From contig BGKB01000037.1 in assembly GCA_003116975.1 (NCBI GenBank), positions 62,001 through 126,000 on the forward strand: a stretch of DNA of 64,000 nt. Reading direction: 5' to 3'. This document shows, in pieces, positions 18,112-27,239 of this stretch. The translations under genes were made by a program, and so were the position numbers. The DNA is from Aurantiochytrium sp. KH105. Its lineage: Eukaryota > Sar > Bigyra > Thraustochytrida > Thraustochytriidae. The stretch's first letter is position 1, and every line of letters begins with the position of its first letter. Below the pieces are notes generated by a model. That model made no database searches. It worked only from the letters and a program-made list of their open reading frames with translations, and was not told where the DNA came from.

Positions 18112-21100
18112 ATGCCGCGCGCACGAGTCATCGGCGCACTCGCGGTCCTGGCGGCTGCCGCCGCGGTCGGTCCCCAACCCGCGCTGGCCTCGGACCTCAA
18201 GGCGTGCAGGGGCGACAACAATGACCTGAATGATGTGCTGGGCATCCCCCGCGTCAACATGGCCATGCAAAGTGTCTCGAGAGACCTGGGGCAGTACGCC
18301 AGCCCGCTCACCGTCTGCGAGACCGCCGGCGTCATGGAAATATGCTCGGCAGACTGGCTCGAGGACCTCCAGAGCGAAGGCGCCGAAATCGTCGTCGACG
18401 GAGACTATGCCTCGGCAAATGAGGAGAGCTGGGTTAACTACATCCAGAGTCTGATCATCTACGTGGGCATCGGTTTCTTCTTCGCTCTCGTGACCGTCAT
18501 TGCAGGTCTCGTGACCCTCTGTGGTAACTGCTGCGGGTGCTGCAAGTGCTGCTACCGCCAGCCAGAATTCAAGGACGGCGAGGTCGTCTACCCGCGCTGG
18601 CAAATCGTCACCATGTACTTTTGCCTCTTCTTCTTCTTTCTGCTTGTCTTTACTTTCATGATGCTCATCCTCGTGCGCGGCAACATGGGCCTCATGAAGG
18701 CGCAGTACGCACTGGTCGACGCACCTGATGAGCTCGCCACCCTCACTGCCAGCGTCTCATCGCCCGTGATCAGTCTCGCGACCTCGCTCATCGGGACGAC
18801 CGCCGTCAACCTGATCACCCGTGTCAACGAGACCCTCTTTGATGTCGGCGAGCTCGGGCAGGTCCACGAGTCCATCAGCTGTGCGCGCGAGGTCTTCGAG
18901 GACATCACCGATCCAACACTTTTGTCCAACGTGACTGGTGTCCTCGACGAAATCAGCGCTGTTATTGACAGTCTTCCCACCCAAACAGACGTCGACAACG
19001 TGATCGACGGCGTCTTGGCTGATCTCGCCACGCTCACAGACGCTGTGTCTTCCACAAGCACTGAAGTCACGGAATTCCAAAACGGCATCAACACGATTCT
19101 CGGTTACGGAATTGACGATCAGGTCTCCAGCATTCAGACTGACTTGATCACGATTGAAACGCAACTCTCGTCCGTCGAATCAGGGCTTGATTCGCTGATC
19201 GGACTTCGTGACTCTGCTACCGCTTTGCAAGCGACAATCGCTCCTCTGATTGACAGCGGCAACGAGTATACCATCGAAGAAGTCAATGCCTTTGAAACTG
19301 CCTACGAGACCTTCAAAACCGACTTGAATGGTCTTGATCCTAATGAGGCGGATCTCAAGGCATCGATTAATGCGTTGAACGCGTCGCTCGACTCTATGGA
19401 TTACAGTCTTGACCAACTTCAGACCGATCTTGGCAACGTCCAAAATACCGTGACAAACGACATGTCACTAACTGATCTTATTAGCGGTCTCAACGCAACC
19501 ATCGACGCGATCGATGATTTTGACTTCTCTGACCTCCAGAGCGAGCTGAACTCGACCCTTGCTCTCTTCGACTCACTTCCCGATGTGCAGCCCATCGTTG
19601 ACACTATTAACCACGTCATCGCGCTGCAATCTCAGATCCCATGCATATTTGAAATCGCCGATGTGCCGCAAACGATCAACGACCGTCTCGTCGAACTTCC
19701 TGCCAGTCTTTTGAATGCTACGAGCGAGCTCCAGACGCTGAATCAGACCTTTTACGATGCAACCTCCGAGCTCCCCACCCTCCTCGACGATATTGACACC
19801 TTTTCTGCGAGCTTCAACGGCACCGGCCAGGCAATCAACGACGAGTTCGACGCCCAGCTCGCCGTCGTTCTTGATAAACTCAACGCAACCCGCGCTGCCA
19901 TCGTCACTTTGCGGGACGAGGTGACTGCTATGGATGATCCCATCATCGACGTTAGTGGTGCCCTGACGACGGTTGATACGCTCAGAAACAGCACCACCAC
20001 TGGCAATCTCCGTCCTAGTGCAACTACTGACAGCTCGCTCGACGATGCCGCGAATGCGCGAAGCACGCTTATCAGCAGCATTAACACTCTTGATACGACT
20101 AGTTTTCCGGGTGACGTTGAGGCCGTTGGGGACACCAATCCAGAGACTTCGTGGTATTGCAAGGATCCGTCAGGCACCAACACCTGCTATGACTATGGGG
20201 GAACCGGGTACGTTGCGTGTAGCACCGCGGAAATTCTCTGCGACTATCCTTACGAATACTGGACTTCGCTGAGCCTCTCTCTCGGTGAATTTGTCACTGG
20301 ATTCAACGCTATTAACCCGGATCTGGACGATATGAGAACCCAAGTTGGATATGCGCAGGGCAATGTTTCGGGCATCGATCTCAGCTGTTGCAGTGACTTT
20401 TCAGAGATTGAAACAGCCGCAACTGAGCTGAGCGACTCTTCCGCTGCGATCACTAATGCGACGAGCAGCACGGATGATCTCGAAGCCGAGATCGAGGGTC
20501 TCCGCGATGAATTTTCCGAGCTTTTGTCGAGCAAGACCAACTTTGAGAGCATCATTAGTGACGTTGAGACCACGATCGATGACATCAACAACACCATCAC
20601 AAGTTTTAGCGATACCGGCATCGAGGAAATCTTCGATATGGAGCTGAATGTGTATGAACTCCTCACCGTAAATCTCGGTGGTATCCTGCAAGAAATTAGC
20701 ACGGCGCGGCTCGACGCGATCGCAGCCGGCCCAACTGGAGTGGAGGACCTCGTCATGCACGTTGCAGAGCAGCTCGACCTCGCCATCGCGGCAGTTGAGC
20801 CTTCGCAAGCTGTTCTGGCAAGCGAAGCGGCATCCATTATGAACTATGTTCGTGCGCTTGATACGTCGCGAGATGTGGACGGTGCGCTACGCGAGGTTGG
20901 CTCCATTTACTACCTCGCGCAAACTGCTAATGCCGCTCAGGACGACTCATCCATTGCAGTGGAGTCTGCCGCCTTTTTCGAGTCTTATGATACGCCCTCC
21001 GTCTATGGACCAATCACTGGCAGTGGAATCGGGACGTACCCTGGCGACGTCATGTGCGTCACTGACGAGTGCATCCGGAACACGATCGATTATTACAACA

Positions 21101-22332
21101 ACAACAAACTCAGTGACGTTGTTCCTTCGGAGTTTTCCGAGGCGGTGCCCATCCCTCTCGGCGTCTCTCGACACACCATTACCGCAGTTCCGGCGATCGT
21201 GCCTGCGATCTTGCTCGTCATGACCATCTGTATCTGCTTCTGGCCATCTTGTGGTAACTGGCTTGGGTGCTGTTCGGTCTGCGTTGCGCCCTGGCTCTTT
21301 GCCATCTTTGGCGCGATCATTTTCCCCAACCTTATCGTTGTTGCGGACGTATGTGCCAGCGCTGAGTCCGTCGGCAAAACAGTCATGACTGAGCTCCAGC
21401 CCTACCTTTGCGAGCAAATCAATGGCACCATCACAGCGGGTGGCTTCTGCGAAGTCTACATGGACGTGCCCCCAGTTGCCAAGACCGTGGAGCTCGACCT
21501 CCCACAGCTCGTCCTTTCGCTCCTCGACGATTGCTCGGGATCTTCTCTCGCCAACGTTGAGGGTGCCGAGGCCGCCGAGCCTGTCGCTGCGCTTTACGCT
21601 AGCTTCGGTCTCGAGGCTGGCATCATCGTCCAGAATCAGCTTGCCAACCTTCTTGATGATATTCTGCCTGGTATGGGCGTTGTTCTTCGTGCCGATCTCC
21701 GTGATGACGTCGAGGCGAGCGGCGCGGATCTTCAGAACGATGTGACGAACTTTGCAGATAACCTCGAGGGAGTTCTCGGCTGCGATGACTTCAGCGCCGC
21801 ATACTTGGGCTTCAAGGAAACCTTTTGCTGCGAGTTTGGCCAAGCGTTCTATTGGTCCTTTGCGGGCTGGTACTTGTTGGCCTTTTGCATGCTTCTTTTG
21901 GGCTTTCCGGTGGGCTGCTGTGCGGCAAGGCGCTTGCACAATCTCAAACACAGCCGCGACGAGCTTCGCGGATTTTACCGGGATGGTTCTCAGGCGCTCG
22001 CGGACTCCCGTGTTGGTACTGCCGTGGCGAACTCGAGGGTCGGTTCCGCGGTTGCAAACACGCGCCTCGGCCGCGCCGTCTTTATTGCGAGCCCTCAAAA
22101 TGAGTCCGAGGCGGGGGCATCCGTCGCTCCCTACGCAACGGTGTACGAGGAGGGCGACCCCGAGGCCCGCCCGGGCGAGAGCAAGCCGAAAACCTCTCGC
22201 TGGGACAAGGCCAAGAACATGATGAACCGCGCCAAGACCGCAGTGCGGCGCCCAGGTCGTTCCGGCGAATCGGACCAGGGCATCGCTCCCTCCGAGTCTG
22301 TGACCGGAATGGCAAGCAAGGACGACGAGTAA
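18112..22332 (+). CDS. Very large five-TM protein with prominin-like layout
   Basis: One intron-free frame of 1406 residues. Signal peptide at 1-27 (cleavage near ALAS). A short extracytoplasmic segment precedes TM1 (about 113-137), which ends in a striking cysteine cluster (LCGNCCGCCKCC, 136-147), then TM2 (165-188). About 830 residues of outer loop follow, rich in Asp, Ser, Thr and Leu, with many Asn-X-Ser/Thr sites and long helical repeats of 'DSLxxLxxxLxx' type. TM3 (about 1022-1045, ending in another Cys-rich turn FWPSCGNWLGCC), TM4 (about 1055-1085), a second outer loop of about 160 residues with several Cys, TM5 (about 1245-1275, ending GCCAARRL) and a basic cytoplasmic tail of about 130 residues complete it. 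The order of signal peptide, TM, Cys-rich turn, TM, large loop, TM-TM, loop, TM, tail is that of prominins (CD133), cholesterol-binding proteins of membrane protrusions, although those are about 850 residues. Tweety-type channels share the five-TM pattern and are the alternative. Confidence 0.75.
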   Translation: MPRARVIGALAVLAAAAAVGPQPALASDLKACRGDNNDLNDVLGIPRVNMAMQSVSRDLGQYASPLTVCETAGVMEICSADWLEDLQSEGAEIVVDGDYASANEESWVNYIQSLIIYVGIGFFFALVTVIAGLVTLCGNCCGCCKCCYRQPEFKDGEVVYPRWQIVTMYFCLFFFFLLVFTFMMLILVRGNMGLMKAQYALVDAPDELATLTASVSSPVISLATSLIGTTAVNLITRVNETLFDVGELGQVHESISCAREVFEDITDPTLLSNVTGVLDEISAVIDSLPTQTDVDNVIDGVLADLATLTDAVSSTSTEVTEFQNGINTILGYGIDDQVSSIQTDLITIETQLSSVESGLDSLIGLRDSATALQATIAPLIDSGNEYTIEEVNAFETAYETFKTDLNGLDPNEADLKASINALNASLDSMDYSLDQLQTDLGNVQNTVTNDMSLTDLISGLNATIDAIDDFDFSDLQSELNSTLALFDSLPDVQPIVDTINHVIALQSQIPCIFEIADVPQTINDRLVELPASLLNATSELQTLNQTFYDATSELPTLLDDIDTFSASFNGTGQAINDEFDAQLAVVLDKLNATRAAIVTLRDEVTAMDDPIIDVSGALTTVDTLRNSTTTGNLRPSATTDSSLDDAANARSTLISSINTLDTTSFPGDVEAVGDTNPETSWYCKDPSGTNTCYDYGGTGYVACSTAEILCDYPYEYWTSLSLSLGEFVTGFNAINPDLDDMRTQVGYAQGNVSGIDLSCCSDFSEIETAATELSDSSAAITNATSSTDDLEAEIEGLRDEFSELLSSKTNFESIISDVETTIDDINNTITSFSDTGIEEIFDMELNVYELLTVNLGGILQEISTARLDAIAAGPTGVEDLVMHVAEQLDLAIAAVEPSQAVLASEAASIMNYVRALDTSRDVDGALREVGSIYYLAQTANAAQDDSSIAVESAAFFESYDTPSVYGPITGSGIGTYPGDVMCVTDECIRNTIDYYNNNKLSDVVPSEFSEAVPIPLGVSRHTITAVPAIVPAILLVMTICICFWPSCGNWLGCCSVCVAPWLFAIFGAIIFPNLIVVADVCASAESVGKTVMTELQPYLCEQINGTITAGGFCEVYMDVPPVAKTVELDLPQLVLSLLDDCSGSSLANVEGAEAAEPVAALYASFGLEAGIIVQNQLANLLDDILPGMGVVLRADLRDDVEASGADLQNDVTNFADNLEGVLGCDDFSAAYLGFKETFCCEFGQAFYWSFAGWYLLAFCMLLLGFPVGCCAARRLHNLKHSRDELRGFYRDGSQALADSRVGTAVANSRVGSAVANTRLGRAVFIASPQNESEAGASVAPYATVYEEGDPEARPGESKPKTSRWDKAKNMMNRAKTAVRRPGRSGESDQGIAPSESVTGMASKDDE

Positions 22333-22371
22333 GCGCCTCTTTTGAGACCAGTTTCTCGTTCGTTCTTTCGT

Positions 22372-22402
22372 TCGCTCGCTCGCTCGCTCGCTCTCTCGCT
22401 TG
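22372..22402. repeat. (GCTC)n-type tract in 3' flank of the prominin-like gene
   Basis: A run of CGCT/GCTC tetranucleotides just after the stop codon. Similar runs occur near 4120, 30425, 37183, 41703 and 53410, always outside coding sequence. Confidence 0.75.
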
Positions 22403-22629
22403 GTTGCATGTAAGAGCAAGAACACGAACAGGAACAAGCTAGCTGTCTGTCTAGTAGCTACCTGGCTGGATGAATGTATGGCTGGCCGTCGCACTAACAG
22501 CGAGGTCGCGAGTTGTTCGATGTTGCATGTGCGTGTGATTGTGTGACAAGAGCATAGCGTGCGATGGATTCTAGGTTTTGGGTTTGCAGTGAGTCGTCTA
22601 AACTTGTTCCTTTTTTCTTGTTTTACTGA

Positions 22630-25600
22630 TTATTTATGCGTTTGTGTCCCTACAAAGAGGGCGTCTTGTCTCGCCTTGAGGTCCTGGATGCGCTGCATGA
22701 TCGCGTAAAGCTCCGTGGCGGTTGATTCCCCCTTTCCTTCTTGTGTTACCTCGATTGAGTCCTCTGTCCTGGTGTTGACGTTTTCAAGGCGCACAGTGTC
22801 TCTGACAAAGGCCTCCAGCAGACTCTCGGTCTGTACGTCGCCCTTGTTGCTACGTGGCTTTGCTCCAGATCCCTTCGAACGTTCGTAGGGAAGATGTGCG
22901 AGATTCGGCCCAGATAAGATACGTGCCGTCTGGCGTGCTTTTTCCCGTGCGAGCCGTGGCAACTTCTTGAGCGAGCCGCGGCCGAGGTGAGGGCTCGACG
23001 TCGCACCAGATCGATTCAAAGCAAGCTTCTCGTACACAGCACCGAGCTGCAGTGGACTGGCACCAGTGTCTTCGAGACGCAGGCAGCTCAACGCCCCATT
23101 GTAGCGAAGGACCCGAGTCAGTGTAGTGAGTCCTTCTTGTGTGAGGACAATGCTCGAGAGGTCCAACTGCTGAAGTGTGGTGTTCCAAATAAGCGATTCT
23201 GCCAAAGCAAGTACTCCAGTTATGTCGTGCCCGTCCTCCGTGATGGCATTTCCGGCAAGATCAAGATCCGTCAGATGCCCAGGACACCTCAGCGCGTCAG
23301 CGAGACGCTTGAAACCGCGAACACCAAGTCCGCATCCAGCCATTTGAAGTTTTCGAATATTACACTCAGGCTTGGCGAGCCAGCTGGCCACCGTCGTAGC
23401 GCCATCGTCTCCGATACTTGGATTATGAGAAAGCTCAATTTCTTCAAAACCGCGGGTCCCCACAACAGACTCGAGACAAACAAGGTCTGCACCGCAAATA
23501 CCACCTCTGGAGAGGTCTAGTGTGCGAAGGTATTTCTTCTCCTTTGTATGTGCTGCCAGTATCCCTAAGAGAGCTTGCACGGTCTCGAGAGAAGAGTCGG
23601 AATGCAGTACGCTCACCGCAAGTGGAAGAAGCGCCTTGGCTGCAGCTGCATAGAATGGTGATTCAAGACCGCACTCTTCGTCTCCAATGGCTTGCTCGAG
23701 CGCTGCCACAAGAATCGCAATGTGTGAGCGTACAAACTCGCGGTTCACCCTCTGTGCTGCGGTGAAAGCTACAACAAGATTAAGTCCCAGTCCAGGGACG
23801 CGGTCGATTTGCGGAGAAAGCGCTGAAAGCAAGTTTGCTCTGGTCTCTGTTCCGAACGTGGGAGACCAAGCCAGGAGCGCAAGCTCCGCTGCTTTTGCAT
23901 TTGCATCTTGAGCAAGTAAACCTGCAAATTTTGCACTTCCTGTGCTTGCGATTGCCGCTAAAATGCTCGCGCTGTTCTTGTCCATGTGTTGCACGAGGCT
24001 CTCCATTCCCACATCATGCAATACCGCGGCTTCAAGGGCTCTTGTGCGTGGCCAAGCTGGGACCCGAGACATCGAATCAAGAAATCGGCCCCAGCATACG
24101 CTCTGTGAGACAGCCGTCGCTTGAGCTGGTGATTGTACTGTGTTCCACAAGAGTGCGCTACACGTGCCGTAGAACCACAGATTAGATGGCATCTGACTCA
24201 TACTGCACATTGCAAGGTGCTGCTCATCACCAAGAATGCGCTCGTTCTTGCGCCGGCAATGTGCGATACGCTCGAGAAGCGAAACCGATGCCAGGACGAT
24301 TGGTGAGCGTTCTTCCTCCTCCTGACCACTTTGGGCCAGACGAACAAGAGCGTCAGTGAGTCCCACGTCCAAAGATGAATACAGGGGTGCGTTTACTGAC
24401 GTGACGAGGCCGTGCATGATTACGAGCGCGCCGAGGCGAATGCCTGGGGCTGTAGACTGACCAGCCACCAATCCTTGGAGTGCTGCCAAGTGCGCCTGGG
24501 CCTCGCGTTCTTTCTTTTCGCGGCGTAGCTGGGCGTGGTCCGAGACAAATCTTGCAAGCCACCCGAGCTGGGCTTCTCTGGAAGTTGGCAACTCACAGAA
24601 TGGAAGCGAAGTGCTCTCGCATCCGTTGCTGACCCCGAGCTTCAAAAGAGAGGCGCTTTCAGTGTTGCCTGTGAGAGCTGAGAGCTCTCGGTGCGACACG
24701 CGCTTGACAAAAGCACGAAGTGCCGCGCCTGTCGAGGTCTCTGCCTCAATCTCGTATGGGTGATGGTGTGCGAGTCTTGTCCTGTGGCCAAGGTCCCAAT
24801 CCCATGAAACCTCGGGAGGCGTCCATTCTGTCTTGAAAAAGTGCTTCAGAACAGCACGTTGACTCTCTCCGTAGCCCGCGCTCCAACTATCCATTGCCAA
24901 AATGTACACCATGTGGTGGAGACGTTTCGAAGGCAGTTCATTAATTTGATCTCCTACCTTTTCGAGGAGCGCGAGGGTGCGGGCTTTGCTCGCCTCGCAA
25001 TTTCCGACGGAGCGAGCAACAAGTTCCCACATGAGATCCCCCATGTGAAACTCTGCAAAATTTTCAAGTTCCACTTGCTCGGCTTTTTCACGTAGGCACT
25101 CCTCGGAAGGCCCCACGAGTACCATGCCAGGACGACTTCCCGTGATGGTCCATTGCAACTTTGAGGGAGGAATATCGGCCACGTGCACAGGTTTGCCCAA
25201 ATACCGCTGGAAAGACACGGCGCGTAGTGTTTTGGGCTCGCTACGCTGTCGAAAGCGAACCACCGTTTCTTGTTCGCCGGACGTTTCAGACACCATCTCA
25301 GACTCGTTATCTGACGCTTCTTCGTCGCTCGAAAGGTCCGCGAACTGATCGGCGAAAGACGTGGAGCTCGCGCTGGGCCTTGCATCCGACACGCTCTCCG
25401 TGACGTTGTGCTCGCGCACGAGTTCTAGCATGCGGTCAAATCGATCGAGCAAGTCCTCACGCGTCCGACTCAAGCTCGAAGATTGAGCTCCCACTTGGCT
25501 GCGAGCCTGAGGGTTGAGGGCTGCCAGCTCAAGGCTTGGGACTGCAACCGCAAAGGATGACGTAGGGTCCGGAGATCGCAGAGCAGGAAGATCCTCGGCT

Positions 25601-26844
25601 TCTTCATCATCCTCGAGGCTACTGGGCTCGCCTTCATCGCTTTGGTCGTCACTTGCCACAATGCAAACACTCGGGCAAGGCTGTTTACGCGCCGGAGCAA
25701 AATCAAGCTGCAAGAGGGTGTTTTGGACGAGCTTTAGAAAGCCTCCGGCGGAAAGAGACTTGCAAAACTGCTCGAGGGCCTCTGCGGATGCCCGCTCTCG
25801 GAAAGTTACAACGGCGAGACTCAAAGCTGCGGCGCGCCCTGCATCAGAAGCGTCTGGACTGATTGCGCGTGAGAGCCACTTCTGCATCCACTGACTTGCG
25901 GTAGGGATGGCCAGAAACGCTTTCATCGAGAGGGTACAACGATGGAACAGCAAGCTCGAGCACGCAGATCCGCTTCCGTTGGATTGCGCGGAAAGAAGCC
26001 ACTCAATGACGACCGGGATACCCCGGTCCACAGAAAGAGCTATCAGCCATTCTGGCACGCAGTCAAGCCAAGTCAACGCACGAGACAAGTTCGCGTCACT
26101 TCCTTCAACTGCGAGGCCTCGCACAATATTTTCCGCAAAGTGCTCAAAACCGGATTCCCCTCTGCCGATTCCACTTTCAAGAAGCGCCGAGCAGAGCGCG
26201 GCTGTCGAAACTTTTGAATCGGAGCCCGCAACGCGCTGTAAGAGCTGCAGACTGACCTTTGAGAGCAATCTCCGTTTCGTAAGAGAACTAGGGTCTTTTG
26301 ATCCGCGCACGGCGCTCGTAATCTCGCCGAGGAGACGCGCAGAAGGTCTCGTGACACCAGCAAGCCTAACGATAAATTCCGTATTCGCGTCCAACATATC
26401 GTGCAGTTCTACATGGTCGAAATTGACGTACGGCGAGGCGATCAGACGCGCAACAACACAAAGAGCTTCGTCGCTGATGGAAGAAGGCGATTCACCAGAT
26501 ACATTTCGAAGGATCCATTCAAGAAGCAAGGCTGTTGCTTTGACGCAAAACTTTGCCCTGAATGGCAAGATGTCGCGCAGTTTCACCTCGGGAGCTACAC
26601 CCGTAAAGTGCGGCCAAAACTTCTCCAGCGCGGCCATCCCGGTCTGCTCGAAGGGCGTGGAGAGAGTCAATGTGCGTAGTTCTGCGAGGATTGAGTCCAT
26701 GGCCCCTGTCGAATCACCGAGCTCGCGCAAATTGGAGAGCGTTTGGTCAGAAACGCTCGTCTCTTCTTCTTTGCTTGCTCTCTGATTGCTAGATGAGGGC
26801 GTACGGCTTTCTCGCAAGTCATCATCCTGAACGAGTTGCTCCAT
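22630..26844 (-). CDS. Large protein with C-terminal leucine-rich repeats
   Basis: 1404 residues from the ATG at 26842-26844. The frame is open to 27144 (1504 residues), but the extra 100 residues look like leader, and the longer start would leave only 95 bases to the divergent gene. The N-terminal two-thirds is helical, Leu/Ala-rich, with no domain I recognise; it has HEAT/ARM-like spacing (for example ALCSALLESGIGRGESGFEHFAEN-type helices) and two acidic, Ser-rich low-complexity linkers (about residues 400-440 and 480-540). About residues 1095-1275 form leucine-rich repeats of the ribonuclease-inhibitor/NLRC class: LRTLDLSRGGICG, FEEIELSHNPSIGDDG, IRKLQMAGCGLGVRG, LTDLDLAGNAITEDG, LQQLDLSSIVLTQEG, LSCLRLEDTG. 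No NACHT or kinase domain is visible. The tail ends in a short coiled coil (LYAIMQRIQDLKARQDALF). Probably an intracellular scaffold; function unknown. Confidence 0.82.
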   Translation of the reverse strand: MEQLVQDDDLRESRTPSSSNQRASKEEETSVSDQTLSNLRELGDSTGAMDSILAELRTLTLSTPFEQTGMAALEKFWPHFTGVAPEVKLRDILPFRAKFCVKATALLLEWILRNVSGESPSSISDEALCVVARLIASPYVNFDHVELHDMLDANTEFIVRLAGVTRPSARLLGEITSAVRGSKDPSSLTKRRLLSKVSLQLLQRVAGSDSKVSTAALCSALLESGIGRGESGFEHFAENIVRGLAVEGSDANLSRALTWLDCVPEWLIALSVDRGIPVVIEWLLSAQSNGSGSACSSLLFHRCTLSMKAFLAIPTASQWMQKWLSRAISPDASDAGRAAALSLAVVTFRERASAEALEQFCKSLSAGGFLKLVQNTLLQLDFAPARKQPCPSVCIVASDDQSDEGEPSSLEDDEEAEDLPALRSPDPTSSFAVAVPSLELAALNPQARSQVGAQSSSLSRTREDLLDRFDRMLELVREHNVTESVSDARPSASSTSFADQFADLSSDEEASDNESEMVSETSGEQETVVRFRQRSEPKTLRAVSFQRYLGKPVHVADIPPSKLQWTITGSRPGMVLVGPSEECLREKAEQVELENFAEFHMGDLMWELVARSVGNCEASKARTLALLEKVGDQINELPSKRLHHMVYILAMDSWSAGYGESQRAVLKHFFKTEWTPPEVSWDWDLGHRTRLAHHHPYEIEAETSTGAALRAFVKRVSHRELSALTGNTESASLLKLGVSNGCESTSLPFCELPTSREAQLGWLARFVSDHAQLRREKKEREAQAHLAALQGLVAGQSTAPGIRLGALVIMHGLVTSVNAPLYSSLDVGLTDALVRLAQSGQEEEERSPIVLASVSLLERIAHCRRKNERILGDEQHLAMCSMSQMPSNLWFYGTCSALLWNTVQSPAQATAVSQSVCWGRFLDSMSRVPAWPRTRALEAAVLHDVGMESLVQHMDKNSASILAAIASTGSAKFAGLLAQDANAKAAELALLAWSPTFGTETRANLLSALSPQIDRVPGLGLNLVVAFTAAQRVNREFVRSHIAILVAALEQAIGDEECGLESPFYAAAAKALLPLAVSVLHSDSSLETVQALLGILAAHTKEKKYLRTLDLSRGGICGADLVCLESVVGTRGFEEIELSHNPSIGDDGATTVASWLAKPECNIRKLQMAGCGLGVRGFKRLADALRCPGHLTDLDLAGNAITEDGHDITGVLALAESLIWNTTLQQLDLSSIVLTQEGLTTLTRVLRYNGALSCLRLEDTGASPLQLGAVYEKLALNRSGATSSPHLGRGSLKKLPRLAREKARQTARILSGPNLAHLPYERSKGSGAKPRSNKGDVQTESLLEAFVRDTVRLENVNTRTEDSIEVTQEGKGESTATELYAIMQRIQDLKARQDALFVGTQTHK

Positions 26845-27239
26845 GCTTTCTTGCTGACAATAACTCTGAGCTCTTCGATGCCCGCGCACGGATGAAACTA
26901 GATGCAAACAATGCGACTCTGTTCGCGACTTAGCAACACACTCGCCATTTGGGCAAATGCGTGTGTCTGCTTCTTGATTGATAGGCCCAACAACAAGAGC
27001 AACCAGCTGCGCGAGGCCTGTCATATACCCCTTCCCACTCCTTTCCCCTCTTCTTCGCTGAAGCTTGGCCCGAAAAGTATCCTTTGGAACGATACTACTA
27101 CGCTGTAAATTGGCCAATCGAGCATGTTGTTGTCTCACAAACAAGCAAATAAATCAAACAACTTGATCAGATTGACAGTCCGAGTCCGAGTCGTTTCGTT
27201 CGTGTCATCAACGGCCATATTATTTTTTCGAAGGGGAAC
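26845..27239. other. Divergent promoter between LRR and acyltransferase genes
   Basis: The LRR frame remains open on minus to 27144, so part of this may be coding or leader. From about 27145 the sequence is AT-richer. No other gene seen. Confidence 0.5.

Noticed and set aside
20947..22494. 515-residue antisense frame under the prominin-like gene
   Set aside because: Composition mirrors the sense codon bias; no domain, and the sense protein has clear TM and signal features.
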